Shown piece after piece: positions 33,958 through 41,756 of a stretch of 64,000 nucleotides of DNA. The position numbers were made by a program, and so were the translations under genes. Under the pieces are notes generated by a model. The model ran no database searches and was not told where the DNA came from. It saw only the letters and a list, made by a program, of their open reading frames with translations. Every line of letters starts with the position of its first letter. Within the stretch, counting starts at the first letter, position 1. Origin of the DNA: Bog-756 sp963704615 (GTDB lineage: Bacteria; Actinomycetota; Acidimicrobiia; Acidimicrobiales; RAAP-2); NCBI GenBank assembly GCA_963704615.1, contig OY969923.1, positions 1,922,001 through 1,986,000 of the forward strand, written 5' to 3'.

Positions 33958-35561
33958 TGGACTCGGCAACCGACGTGCAACCGTGGTGGAAGGGCGGGGT
34001 GCTCTACCAGATCTACCCCCGGTCGTTCGCCGACTCGAACGGTGACGGCATCGGTGACCTGCCCGGGATCATCGAACACCTCGACCATCTCCAGTGGCTG
34101 GGGGTGGACGCGCTCTGGCTGAGCCCGATCACCGTGTCGCCCAACGCCGATTGGGGTTACGACGTGGCCGACTATCTGGCCATCGACCCCGACCTGGGGA
34201 CCGACGACGATTTCGACCGGCTGGTGGCCGAAGCGGGGAGCCGGGGGATGCGGGTGGTGTTGGATCTGGTTCCCAACCACACCAGTGAGGAACACCCGTG
34301 GTTCCTCGACTCACGATCGTCCCGGACCGCCGGCCACCGCAATTGGTACGTGTGGGCCGATCCCAAGCCCGACGGCTCCGAGCCGAACAACTGGGTCTCC
34401 AGCTTCGGGGGCCCGGCGTGGACACTGGATGACGCCACCGGGCAGTACTACCTGCACAACCACCTGAGCGAGCAGCCCGACCTCAACTGGTGGGACGACG
34501 AGGTCAGGGCGGAGTTCGACGGGATCGTGGGGGCCTGGCTCGATCGCGGGGTGTCGGGGTTTCGCATCGACGTGTGCAACATCATCATCAAGGACGCTCT
34601 GCTGCGGGACAACCCGCCGGCCACCGAAGACGACCCTCTCGACCAACAGATCTTCGGTCAGCGCCCGGTCTACAACGCCAACCGGCCAGAGGTGCACGAC
34701 ATCCTCCGGCGTTGGCGGCGGCTGACCGACACCCGCCCGGACGCGGTGCTGGTGGGCGAGACAGCAGTGGACGAGGTCGAGAGCCTGGCCTCCTACTACG
34801 GCACCGGCCGCGACGAACTGCATCTGGCCTTCAACTTCCCCTTCATCAACGCGCCGCTGGAAGCATCGTCGATGCGCACCATCGTCGAGTCGGTCGAGAA
34901 GGCCCTCCCCGCCGAGGCCTGGCCGGCATGGACCGGGTCCAACCACGACATGTCCCGGTTCGCCACCCGATGGGCCGACGACGACCCGGCCAAGACCCGG
35001 GTGGCCCTGCTCATGCTCCTCTGCCTACGCGGCACCCCCGTCCTCTATCAGGGTGACGAGATCGGGCTCGGCGATGTCCCGGTTCCCCACGATCGCATGC
35101 GGGATCCTCTCGGAGCGCGTTACTGGCCGTACTACGCCGGACGCGACGCCATGCGCACCCCGATGCAGTGGCGCGACGTGTCCGGCGGTGGATTCACCGA
35201 GCCGGGGGTCGAACCCTGGTTGCCACTCGGCGACCTCGCCGCGCGCAACGTCGAAGCGCAACGGGAAGATCCCGACTCCATGCTGACCTTCACCCGCGAC
35301 CTGCTTGCCCTGCGCCGGGCTGTGCCCGAACTGCACAGCGGCTCCTATGCGTCGCTCGAAGCGGCGTCGGGCATCTGGGCCTGGGCCCGCGGTGAGCGCA
35401 CGGTGGTGGTGGCCAACATGTCCGAAGACGACGGAGTGTTCGAGGGACTGTCCGGTGTCATCCGACTGGGTACCGATCGCCGCCGCGACGGGACCGCCAT
35501 CGACGGTGTCCTCCGGTTGCAGGGCTGGGAGGCAGTGGTGGTGGAACGGGCGAAGGATTGA
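33957..35561 (+). CDS. GH13 alpha-glucosidase family enzyme
   Basis: 534 aa, normal for intracellular oligo-1,6- or alpha-glucosidases. All catalytic regions are intact: DLVPNH (103-108), GFRID with nucleophile D205, GETA with acid/base E268, and SNHD with transition-state D331. No signal peptide, so it is cytoplasmic. The ATG overlaps the receptor's TGA. It hydrolyses alpha-glucosidic bonds in small oligosaccharides or sucrose-like sugars; trehalose synthase-type isomerase activity is less likely, since the usual extra C-terminal domain is lacking. Confidence 0.9.
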   Translation: MDSATDVQPWWKGGVLYQIYPRSFADSNGDGIGDLPGIIEHLDHLQWLGVDALWLSPITVSPNADWGYDVADYLAIDPDLGTDDDFDRLVAEAGSRGMRVVLDLVPNHTSEEHPWFLDSRSSRTAGHRNWYVWADPKPDGSEPNNWVSSFGGPAWTLDDATGQYYLHNHLSEQPDLNWWDDEVRAEFDGIVGAWLDRGVSGFRIDVCNIIIKDALLRDNPPATEDDPLDQQIFGQRPVYNANRPEVHDILRRWRRLTDTRPDAVLVGETAVDEVESLASYYGTGRDELHLAFNFPFINAPLEASSMRTIVESVEKALPAEAWPAWTGSNHDMSRFATRWADDDPAKTRVALLMLLCLRGTPVLYQGDEIGLGDVPVPHDRMRDPLGARYWPYYAGRDAMRTPMQWRDVSGGGFTEPGVEPWLPLGDLAARNVEAQREDPDSMLTFTRDLLALRRAVPELHSGSYASLEAASGIWAWARGERTVVVANMSEDDGVFEGLSGVIRLGTDRRRDGTAIDGVLRLQGWEAVVVERAKD

Positions 35562-35566
35562 TCCTC

Positions 35567-36301
35567 TCAGGATGCCGGGCCACCCGACAGCACCCAGTCG
35601 AGACCACCGGCCAGGTGACGGAGGTAATCGGTGTTCTCCCACGCGTGGGGGAAGTGGCCCAGCGAGGAGGAAAAGACCCGTCCGGCGCCTTCACTGAAGC
35701 ACCACGACAGCGGGTAGGTGCGGGACGGGTCGGCCAGAACCCCGCCCCCGTGTTGGTCGGTCGATCCGGTGGATGCGCTGGTCCCGAGCTCCTCGGGCCG
35801 CGCTGACAGGAGCACCCGGACGTCGGGGCGCAGGTCGCGGAAGGTGTAGATCTCGTCGTGCCAGGTCCAGGTCGGACCGAGATGAGCAACGGCCGGATGG
35901 GCGGCATCGCCCACATCCAGCGTGACGCGTTGGGTCCACGGGTGCCCGTCGAAGCGGGCACCGACAAGCAGTCGGTAGTCGTCCCACAGGTAGCAGGCGT
36001 CAGTGGCCGAATGGATGGCGAGAATCGAGGTGCGGCCGCTGCGAACACCGTCCAGCGCGGTGATTCGCTGTGACGGTGACCACGGCGTCTCCCCGATGGT
36101 GAACAGGGCGAGCACCTGCACGGACGCCAATGCCGAGGCATCGAGGGCGCGCACGTCGGTGACCCGCGCAAAGGTCAGCCCGGCCGCATCGGCCAGCTCC
36201 GCCACGGCAGTAGCCGACTGGTCGAGAACGCCGTGCACACCGGCGGGTCCGTCCCGATAGGGGGCGACCTGGGTCACGTAGAGAAGTGAGGGTCGGGACA
36301 T
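35567..36301 (-). CDS. ThuA-like protein
   Basis: 244 aa, matching the trehalose-utilisation ThuA fold (class I glutamine amidotransferase-like). It starts LLYVTQVAPYRDGPAGVHG and has SILAIHSATDACY around 93-105, then HDEIYTFRD and SSSLGHFPHAW. ThuA proteins sit beside 3-keto-sugar and trehalose genes, and their reaction is not firmly established. It is convergent with the GH13 gene (5-base gap). The ATG lies 6 bases after TAGGGT on the coding strand with no Shine-Dalgarno, so the mRNA is probably leaderless. Confidence 0.8.
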   Translation of the reverse strand: MSRPSLLYVTQVAPYRDGPAGVHGVLDQSATAVAELADAAGLTFARVTDVRALDASALASVQVLALFTIGETPWSPSQRITALDGVRSGRTSILAIHSATDACYLWDDYRLLVGARFDGHPWTQRVTLDVGDAAHPAVAHLGPTWTWHDEIYTFRDLRPDVRVLLSARPEELGTSASTGSTDQHGGGVLADPSRTYPLSWCFSEGAGRVFSSSLGHFPHAWENTDYLRHLAGGLDWVLSGGPAS

Positions 36302-36307
36302 GGCCGA

Positions 36308-36313
36308 ACCCTA
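36308..36313 (-). promoter_or_regulatory. -10 box TAGGGT for leaderless ThuA transcript
   Basis: TAGGGT, then TCGGCC, then the ATG at 36301 on the coding strand. The palindrome array begins 18 bases further upstream, where a regulator of this promoter would sit. Confidence 0.5.
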
Positions 36314-36330
36314 TCGCCGGAGACCTTCGA

Positions 36331-36425
36331 CGCGGTTACCACCGCGTAACTTTGGACGCGGCACTGCGGTTACTTCCACGTACCCTTGGACGTGTCAACG
36401 CGGGTTACTGCCACGTAACCTTGAA
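36331..36425. repeat. Three palindromic repeats at 34/35-bp spacing
   Basis: 26-bp copies start at 36331, 36365 and 36400. Each contains an inverted repeat of the form GGTTAC-N6-GTAACC: the third is perfect, the first and second have changes in one arm. They lie in the 377-bp gene-free gap (36302-36678) between the ThuA-like gene and the small secreted protein, and look like an operator array. Confidence 0.85.
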
Positions 36426-36490
36426 CACAGCATCGGCACATGCGTAAAGCGGGTGATCGGCGATACCACGCGCATCGATCCCGGTAAAGG

Positions 36491-36590
36491 TCCGCCATGC
36501 AAACGCACCATCCGTCGTGTAAAGACGGCACCCGCCACGCAACGCGGTTGTCCGCCACGCAACGCGGTATCCGCCGCACAAGGTTCAGCC
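36491..36590. repeat. Five degenerate 20-bp direct repeats
   Basis: Units at 36491, 36511, 36531, 36551 and 36571, based on TCCGCCACGCAACGCGGT. The third and fourth are nearly identical; the others have drifted. The array ends just before the promoter of the secreted protein gene. Confidence 0.75.
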
Positions 36591-36598
36591 GACATGCC

Positions 36599-36627
36599 TT
36601 GTTTGAGTGGTAAACGAATGTTAGGGT
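36599..36627 (+). promoter_or_regulatory. Candidate promoter of the small secreted protein gene
   Basis: TTGTTT (36599-36604), 17 bases, then TAGGGT (36622-36627). A leader of about 45 bases ends with GGGGG before ATG 36679. Confidence 0.5.
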
Positions 36628-36678
36628 CACAGCAGCGCGCGGAAGGTTTCCGGGGGCTCAACCTAAATAGGGGGATTC

Positions 36679-37209
36679 ATGCGTCGTCGCTTACTCACCA
36701 CGGTCGTCATCTCGGCCGCTCTCTGTATTCCAGCTTCTGTGGCCACAGTTGGCCTCAGCTCGGGAGCCGCATTTGCAAAAGGAAAGACCGGCCCGAGTCC
36801 GACTGCTGGCTCGAGCGTGGACTGCACCAAGATGAAGTTCAAGTCGAAGCCAGCCACGAAGACAAAGCCCGCCAGCTCTTCAGTGGTGATCTCCAAGTGC
36901 TACACCGCCGGTGGCGTCCCAACTGCCTCCGGGTTCGCCACACTGGAGAACCTGACCAATGCGATCGTTCTGCTCAGCGGAGGCAATCTCACTTGGAAGT
37001 CCAGCAATGACACACTTGTGGCTGGTGCGCTTACGTCGGCCCCGCCACTCGGCACTTGCCCGGTCGCCGATACCAACACGTCCTTGACCGGTAATGTTGT
37101 CAGCGCGACTGGTGGCCCCGCTCTGGGGGGTGACGTCGAGTACGTCGACGTCTGCGTCGCCCCTTCAGGCGCGGTGACCATCGCCTCTGGGACTCAGCTC
37201 GAATTCTGA
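36679..37209 (+). CDS. Small secreted protein of unknown function
   Basis: 176 aa; not recognised. A Sec signal peptide is clear: basic MRRRLL, a hydrophobic core, and AFA-KG as the likely cleavage site near 33. The mature part has a Lys/Ser/Thr-rich stretch (about 35-70), four Cys that could form two disulfides, and a predicted beta-rich C-terminus ending QLEF. Codons are less GC-rich than in neighbours (AAA, AGT, ACA occur freely), hinting at transfer or a different expression class. GGGGG precedes the ATG, and a strong hairpin follows the gene, so it is a single-gene transcript. Confidence 0.8.
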   Translation: MRRRLLTTVVISAALCIPASVATVGLSSGAAFAKGKTGPSPTAGSSVDCTKMKFKSKPATKTKPASSSVVISKCYTAGGVPTASGFATLENLTNAIVLLSGGNLTWKSSNDTLVAGALTSAPPLGTCPVADTNTSLTGNVVSATGGPALGGDVEYVDVCVAPSGAVTIASGTQLEF

Positions 37210-37286
37210 GCCGACCCATCTGGTGACTGCTCCAGCGGTCGGATGTTCGATCTGCCGCCTGGAGTAGCACAACCACTGACGTTGAC

Positions 37287-37319
37287 AATGCCCCGATCCT
37301 CACTGAGGGTCGGGGCATT
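37287..37319 (+). terminator. Strong hairpin terminator
   Basis: A 14-bp stem (AATGCCCCGATCCT / AGGGTCGGGGCATT, one T-G wobble) with a 5-base loop, 78 bases after the stop of the secreted protein gene. No T-run follows, as is common in high-GC actinobacteria. Confidence 0.8.
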
Positions 37320-37379
37320 GTCGCGTCGACGGGTCGATCGATCAGAGTTGCCGCCATGGAGGAACATACGAGGGTGACA

Positions 37380-38558
37380 ATGGCAGCGGGCGGTCGAGAC
37401 CGGGCGGCCCGCAGACAGAAACCGCGGGGCCGCTTTCTCTCTGGGCTCGGGTTGATGGTGCTGCTTACCGGATGCGCCACCGGTACGTCGGGCCCACCGA
37501 CACCTTCGTCCGGGTCGACGGCGACGCCTTCGACGCTGTCGACCACCGAGTTCATGGACGGCGCCGGCCACGCCTGCATCATCACCGGCTCCGGTCAACC
37601 GACGATCGACTGGTCGCAGCTACGCAATCCGATCCTCTCTGCTCCGTCGGCCGGGGTGAAGGACGAAGCCTTGGTGTGGACGGGCGGCCTCTGGCACATG
37701 TTGTTCAGCTACGTGACCGACGACGCGTCGGGTCCCGGCGGTGTCGAATGGAACATCGCCACCGCGACCAGTCCGGATCTGCGCCGCTGGAGCCCCATCG
37801 ACCAGTGGCCGGCGCAGGCCGATGTCCTCGGCGTGGCGTCACCGGACATCGTCCACGACCCGGCCGGTGGGTTCCTGGTGACCTATCAGTCCGATCCCGG
37901 GGCCGCCCATCCGACTGGAGCACAGGCGCGGCTGTTCTACCGGAGCTCGGCCAACCTCACTTCGTGGTCGGCGCCTCACCCCCTAGCCCAGTCGCTCGCC
38001 CCCTCTGCCGGTGATCGGATGATCGACGGCGCCTTCGTTTTCACCGGGCATCAGCTCCTGTTGGGGTTCAAGTACTCGTCGCCCGAGCAACCGGACACCT
38101 TCGAGATCGCCCGCTCGACGACCGGGCTTCCGCAGGGACCGTGGCAGTTGGTAGGCCGGCCCGACATCGAGGTGGTGGGAGGAACCGTCGAGAACTACGA
38201 GTTCGTGGCGCTCGCCGGCCATTGGCGCCTGGTGGCCACCTCCAACAATCTCGACCAGCCGTGGATCTTCACCCTCGCCGGTGATCCCGACACTCCCTCG
38301 GGATGGTTGCGGTGGACCGACGGCTACGAGCTGGACGTCCCCTCCGAGGCCTTCAACAGCGGAACCGGACTGTCGGGAGTCGGGTACGAGCACGCCAACT
38401 CGGCATTCGTCTGTGACGCCAGCGCGCTGCCCGGGCACTTCACCTATCTGCTCTACGCCGGGAGCGACGAGCTCACCCAGTTCGGCGGCTGGGGTCATGC
38501 CGCCATCGGCGTGGCCCGGAGCACCGACCTGATCCATTGGCAGGTTCCTACCGGCTGA
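37380..38558 (+). CDS. Secreted lipoprotein with GH43-like beta-propeller
   Basis: 392 aa. The second in-frame ATG is chosen, since GAGGG lies 6 bases upstream; a start at 37356 adds 8 residues. Signal region ends VLLTGC (lipobox), followed by a Pro/Ser/Thr-rich linker. The rest shows repeated blades with Trp-rich strands (LVWTGGLWHMLFSYV, ATSPDLRRWSPIDQW, GVASPDIVHDPAGGFLV, GVARSTDLIHWQVP), as in GH43/GH32-type five-bladed propellers. D-x-x-rich catalytic residues cannot be assigned with confidence. It probably binds or trims a polysaccharide at the cell surface. Confidence 0.7.
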   Translation: MAAGGRDRAARRQKPRGRFLSGLGLMVLLTGCATGTSGPPTPSSGSTATPSTLSTTEFMDGAGHACIITGSGQPTIDWSQLRNPILSAPSAGVKDEALVWTGGLWHMLFSYVTDDASGPGGVEWNIATATSPDLRRWSPIDQWPAQADVLGVASPDIVHDPAGGFLVTYQSDPGAAHPTGAQARLFYRSSANLTSWSAPHPLAQSLAPSAGDRMIDGAFVFTGHQLLLGFKYSSPEQPDTFEIARSTTGLPQGPWQLVGRPDIEVVGGTVENYEFVALAGHWRLVATSNNLDQPWIFTLAGDPDTPSGWLRWTDGYELDVPSEAFNSGTGLSGVGYEHANSAFVCDASALPGHFTYLLYAGSDELTQFGGWGHAAIGVARSTDLIHWQVPTG

Positions 38559-38592
38559 CGTCGCGTCGAAGCAGCCAAGGAAGACGGCTGGG

Positions 38593-38598
38593 TAGAGT
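38593..38598 (+). promoter_or_regulatory. -10 box upstream of the GH4 operon
   Basis: TAGAGT followed after 7 bases by an ATG that opens a 12-codon ORF ending just before the GH4 gene. No clear -35. Confidence 0.45.
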
Positions 38599-38605
38599 GA
38601 CACCC

Positions 38606-38644
38606 ATGTCGCGAACCCGCAGCCAGGCCGGAAAGAGGGGCTGA
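38606..38644 (+). CDS. Possible 12-codon leader ORF (MSRTRSQAGKRG)
   Basis: Starts 7 bases after a TAnnnT box without a Shine-Dalgarno, so it could be read from a leaderless mRNA. Its last codons contain AGAGGGG, the Shine-Dalgarno of the GH4 gene, whose ATG lies 5 bases after the TGA. It may couple translation. Basic and Ser/Arg-rich; no attenuator hairpin is seen. Confidence 0.35.
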   Translation: MSRTRSQAGKRG

Positions 38645-38649
38645 CCATC

Positions 38650-39999
38650 ATGCAGATCACCATCATCGGCGGCGGGAGCTACCAGTGGACGCCCGAGCTC
38701 CTGGCCGACCTGCTCGGGACCGAGTCGCTGCGTGGGGCCCGCATCGTCCTGGAGGACATCGACCCCGACCCGCTGGACAAGATGGCGGCCCTGGCCGGCA
38801 AGGTCAACGAGTCGTTGGGGGCGGGCGCCAGCTTCGCCACCACCACCGACCAGCGCGAGGCGCTCGACGGGGCCGACTTCGTGATCGTGACCATCTCCAC
38901 CGGCGGCTTCGAGTCGATGGCCATCGACCTCGACGTGCCGGCCCGCTTCGGCATCCGCCAGTCGGTGGGTGACACGGTCGGCCCCGGCGGCATCAATCGC
39001 TCGTTGCGCAACATCCCCGTGCTGGTCGGTGTGGCCGAGGACATGGGCAAGATCTGCCCCGATGCCTGGTTGCTCAACATCACCAATCCGATGACCTGCC
39101 TGACCCGGGCGGTGTGTCGCGAGACGGCCATCAAGACCGTCGGGCTGTGCCACGAGGTCGGCAACTGGGCCATGGACTTTGCCATCGCCCTGGGCAAGCC
39201 GGCCGAGGCGGTTCGGGCCACAGTGGCCGGCGTCAACCACTTTCCGGTGGTCACCGCCCTCGACGTCGAGGGTGAGGACGGGTTCGCCCTTCTGGCCGGG
39301 ATGGTGGAGGACGCCGGAGGGCTGTCGGCCTTGACCCCCTATCCGGGTCGTCCCGAGGCCGAGGTCTTCTCGCCCCTCGACTTCGTCCAGCGCCACGTCC
39401 TCAAGCTCACCCTGCTCGACAAGTGGGGGGCCTTCCCCGCCTCCGGCGACCGCCACATCGCCGAGTTCCTGCCCGGGGTGCTGACCGAGGAGTCGGGCTG
39501 GGGGGCGGAGTACAACATCGAGCTGACCCCCATCGCCCGGCGCCAGGAGCACCAGGAGGGATACATCGCCGATGTGGACGCCTGGCTGGCCGGCACCAAG
39601 ACGCTGCAGACCTGGCCTTCGGGGGAGCTCCCGGCTCTGGTCATCGATTCGCTGGTGACCGGCACCCGACGCGAGCTGCCGGTCAACATCCCCAACGCCG
39701 GGCAGGTCCCCGACGTCCCCGCCGACGTCGTGGTGGAATCGATCTGTGTGGTGGACGGCGACGGTATCCGGGGCCGTGACGTCGCCCCCCTCCCTCCTCC
39801 CTATCACGAGCTGGTCCGTCGCCACGTGGCCGTGGGCGAGCTGACGGTGACCGCGGCCCTGACCGGCGACCGTCGCTTGGCCGAGACCGCCTTCTTCCTC
39901 GACCCCCTGGCCGGCCGCGGCGACCTGCACCGGACCCAGGCCATGGTCGACGAGCTGCTCTCGGCCACGTCGGCCTGGCTCCCGCAGTTCGCTCACTGA
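38650..39999 (+). CDS. GH4 family NAD-dependent glycosidase
   Basis: 449 aa, full length. GH4 enzymes cleave glycosides by transient oxidation at C3 with NAD+ and Mn2+. The nucleotide-binding IIGGGSYQWTPELL lies at 5-18; GDTVGPGG (108-115) and NITNPMTC (143-150) follow. Metal ligands are Cys167 in GLCHEVGN and His197 in GVNHFP. Members act on alpha- or beta-glucosides, galactosides, glucuronides or phospho-sugars; which one cannot be told. Being first in a set of hydroxyacid dehydrogenase, aldolase, kinase and LarA suggests a uronic-acid or related glycoside. Confidence 0.88.
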   Translation: MQITIIGGGSYQWTPELLADLLGTESLRGARIVLEDIDPDPLDKMAALAGKVNESLGAGASFATTTDQREALDGADFVIVTISTGGFESMAIDLDVPARFGIRQSVGDTVGPGGINRSLRNIPVLVGVAEDMGKICPDAWLLNITNPMTCLTRAVCRETAIKTVGLCHEVGNWAMDFAIALGKPAEAVRATVAGVNHFPVVTALDVEGEDGFALLAGMVEDAGGLSALTPYPGRPEAEVFSPLDFVQRHVLKLTLLDKWGAFPASGDRHIAEFLPGVLTEESGWGAEYNIELTPIARRQEHQEGYIADVDAWLAGTKTLQTWPSGELPALVIDSLVTGTRRELPVNIPNAGQVPDVPADVVVESICVVDGDGIRGRDVAPLPPPYHELVRRHVAVGELTVTAALTGDRRLAETAFFLDPLAGRGDLHRTQAMVDELLSATSAWLPQFAH

Positions 40000-40051
40000 G
40001 GTCACCCCGACCAACCGACAGTAGGACCGCGCCGACTCCCGGATGCGCAAC

Positions 40052-40090
40052 CAACCCCGATCCGATCAGAACCAAACCCGACCCGATCAG
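40052..40090 (+). repeat. Two 18-bp direct repeats, 21 bp apart
   Basis: Copies at 40052-40069 and 40073-40090 differ at two positions. They lie between GH4 and the hydroxyacid dehydrogenase, the second abutting that gene's AGGAGGA site. Confidence 0.8.
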
Positions 40091-40098
40091 GAGGACTC

Positions 40099-40986
40099 AT
40101 GGAAATCGGCTTCATAGGTCTCGGAGCCATGGGCCTGCCCATGACCCGCCACCTGGTCGAGGCCGGCCACACGGTGTCGGTGGCGTCGCGCAGTCGGGGA
40201 CCGGTGGAGGAGGCCGTCTCCTTCGGGGCCGTCGACGGGGGGAACCCCCTGGAGGTGGCTCGGGCCAGCGACGTCGTCATCCTCTGCGTCCCGAGCTCGC
40301 CCCAGGTGATCGAGGTGGTCGGGGCCATGGTGCCCGCCCTCGGACCGGGCAAGGTGGTGGTCGACTGCTCCACCATCGATCCCGAGGTGGCCCGAACACA
40401 GCACGAAAGGGTCACGGCCACCGGGGCCGGCTTCCTCGACGCCCCGCTGTCCGGCGGCACGGCCGGGGCCCAGAAGGGGACCCTCACCTTGATGGTCGGG
40501 GGCGATGCGGCCACGCTCGAGGCGGCCCGTCCTGCACTCGATCCGTTCGCCGGCCTCATCGTCCATGTCGGGGGGCCGGGCATGGGACAGGTGGTCAAGC
40601 TGTGCAACAACCTGATCTATGCCGCGCAGATGGTGGCCACCTCCGAGGCCACCGCCCTCGCCCGCAAATCGGGGGTGGACCTGGACAAGTTCCTCGAGGT
40701 GCTGACCCACTCGACCGGCGACTGCGTCGCCGTGCGCACCCGTCTGCCGGCGCCCGGGGTGGTGGCCGACAGCCCGGCGTCCAACCAGTGGCGACCCGGC
40801 TTCATGACCGATCTGATGGCCAAGGACCTCGACCTGGCCCTGGTCTACGGGGCCAGTGTCGGTGTCCCGCTGGCCTCGACGGCGGGGGCCCGCCAAGCGC
40901 TCACCGCCGCTACCGTGGCCGGCTACGGGCGGGAGGACTTCTCCGCGGTGGCCAAGGTCGTGTTCGCCCTGTCCGGCCTGGCGTGA
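40099..40986 (+). CDS. Beta-hydroxyacid dehydrogenase (3-HIBADH / LtnD-like)
   Basis: 295 aa. The NAD(P) motif GFIGLGAMGLPM lies at 4-15, the substrate motif DAPLSGGTAGAQKGT at 114-128, and the catalytic Lys167 with Asn171 in GMGQVVKLCNN. The family includes 3-hydroxyisobutyrate dehydrogenase, tartronate semialdehyde reductase and the LtnD-type enzymes that oxidise four-carbon sugar acids. Excellent AGGAGGA site. Its stop overlaps the aldolase GTG, and an FGGY kinase and LarA homologue follow, so the LtnD-like role (oxidising an aldonate before phosphorylation and cleavage) fits best. Confidence 0.87.
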   Translation: MEIGFIGLGAMGLPMTRHLVEAGHTVSVASRSRGPVEEAVSFGAVDGGNPLEVARASDVVILCVPSSPQVIEVVGAMVPALGPGKVVVDCSTIDPEVARTQHERVTATGAGFLDAPLSGGTAGAQKGTLTLMVGGDAATLEAARPALDPFAGLIVHVGGPGMGQVVKLCNNLIYAAQMVATSEATALARKSGVDLDKFLEVLTHSTGDCVAVRTRLPAPGVVADSPASNQWRPGFMTDLMAKDLDLALVYGASVGVPLASTAGARQALTAATVAGYGREDFSAVAKVVFALSGLA

Positions 40987-41756
40987 CACCACCGATGCGA
41001 CGTCGGCTGGCCACCCCGGCCCTGGTGCTGGCGGCCGATCACCGGGCCCGTGGGGTGATGACCATCGAACCCTACGCCGACTACCTCGAGGCGCTGCGGG
41101 CGGCGCTGCCGCACTGCGACGGCATTCTGGCCACCGCCCAACCGCTGACCGATCTGGCCGCCGTCGGCGCCATCCGGCCCGACCAGCAGACCTATCTCTC
41201 GCTCAATCGCACCGGACTGGCCGGCGCCGCCTTCGAGCTCGATGACCGCTTGGTGGCCACGGTGGGCCGGGCCGCCGACGACGGATGGACCGGGGTCAAA
41301 CTGATGACCCGGATCGACCTCGGTGACCGGCACGGTGCCGCGGCACTGGCGCTCTTGGGACGGGTGCTCGAGGAATCCCGCGCCGCGGGTCTCGAAGCCC
41401 TCATCGAGCCCGTCTTCTGGCGTGAGGGGAGAATGTCGCGGCTCATCGAGGACATCGTGCTGAGCGCGGTGATCGCCCACGACCTCGGCGCACCTCTTCT
41501 CAAGGTGCCGGTTCCCGAGGCGCCGCCGGGCGACGAGAGGGTGGCGGCGGTGGGTCGGGTGGTCGCCTGTGTCGGCGTCCCCGTTCTCTTCCTCGGCGGT
41601 CCCCACGACGAGCAGGGCCGGGACCGGGTGCTCGACGAGGTGCGCGACGTCATGGCCGGCGGGGGGGCCGGGCTGGCCATGGGCCGGGCCATCTTCCAGG
41701 AGCCGGCGCCCGCACCGATGGCCGAGCAGCTGGCCGACGTCGTGCACGGCCGGTGA
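40983..41756 (+). CDS. Class I aldolase (DeoC/LacD/FbaB-like)
   Basis: 257 aa. GTG overlaps the dehydrogenase stop (GTGA), and its own stop overlaps the kinase GTG. TIM-barrel landmarks are LVLAADHR near the N-terminus (16-21), GVKLMTRID (104-112), and PLLKVPVP with Lys174 as the likely Schiff-base residue; GGPHDEQGRDRVLDEVRDVMAGGGAGLAMGR carries the phosphate-binding loop (given here in outline: GGAGLAMGR). It should cleave a phosphorylated keto-sugar acid or similar made by the next gene's kinase. Confidence 0.78.
   Translation: MTPPMRRRLATPALVLAADHRARGVMTIEPYADYLEALRAALPHCDGILATAQPLTDLAAVGAIRPDQQTYLSLNRTGLAGAAFELDDRLVATVGRAADDGWTGVKLMTRIDLGDRHGAAALALLGRVLEESRAAGLEALIEPVFWREGRMSRLIEDIVLSAVIAHDLGAPLLKVPVPEAPPGDERVAAVGRVVACVGVPVLFLGGPHDEQGRDRVLDEVRDVMAGGGAGLAMGRAIFQEPAPAPMAEQLADVVHGR

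Noticed and set aside
36331..36590. CRISPR array
   Set aside because: Units differ from each other, spacers are 8-9 bp or absent, and there are no cas genes.
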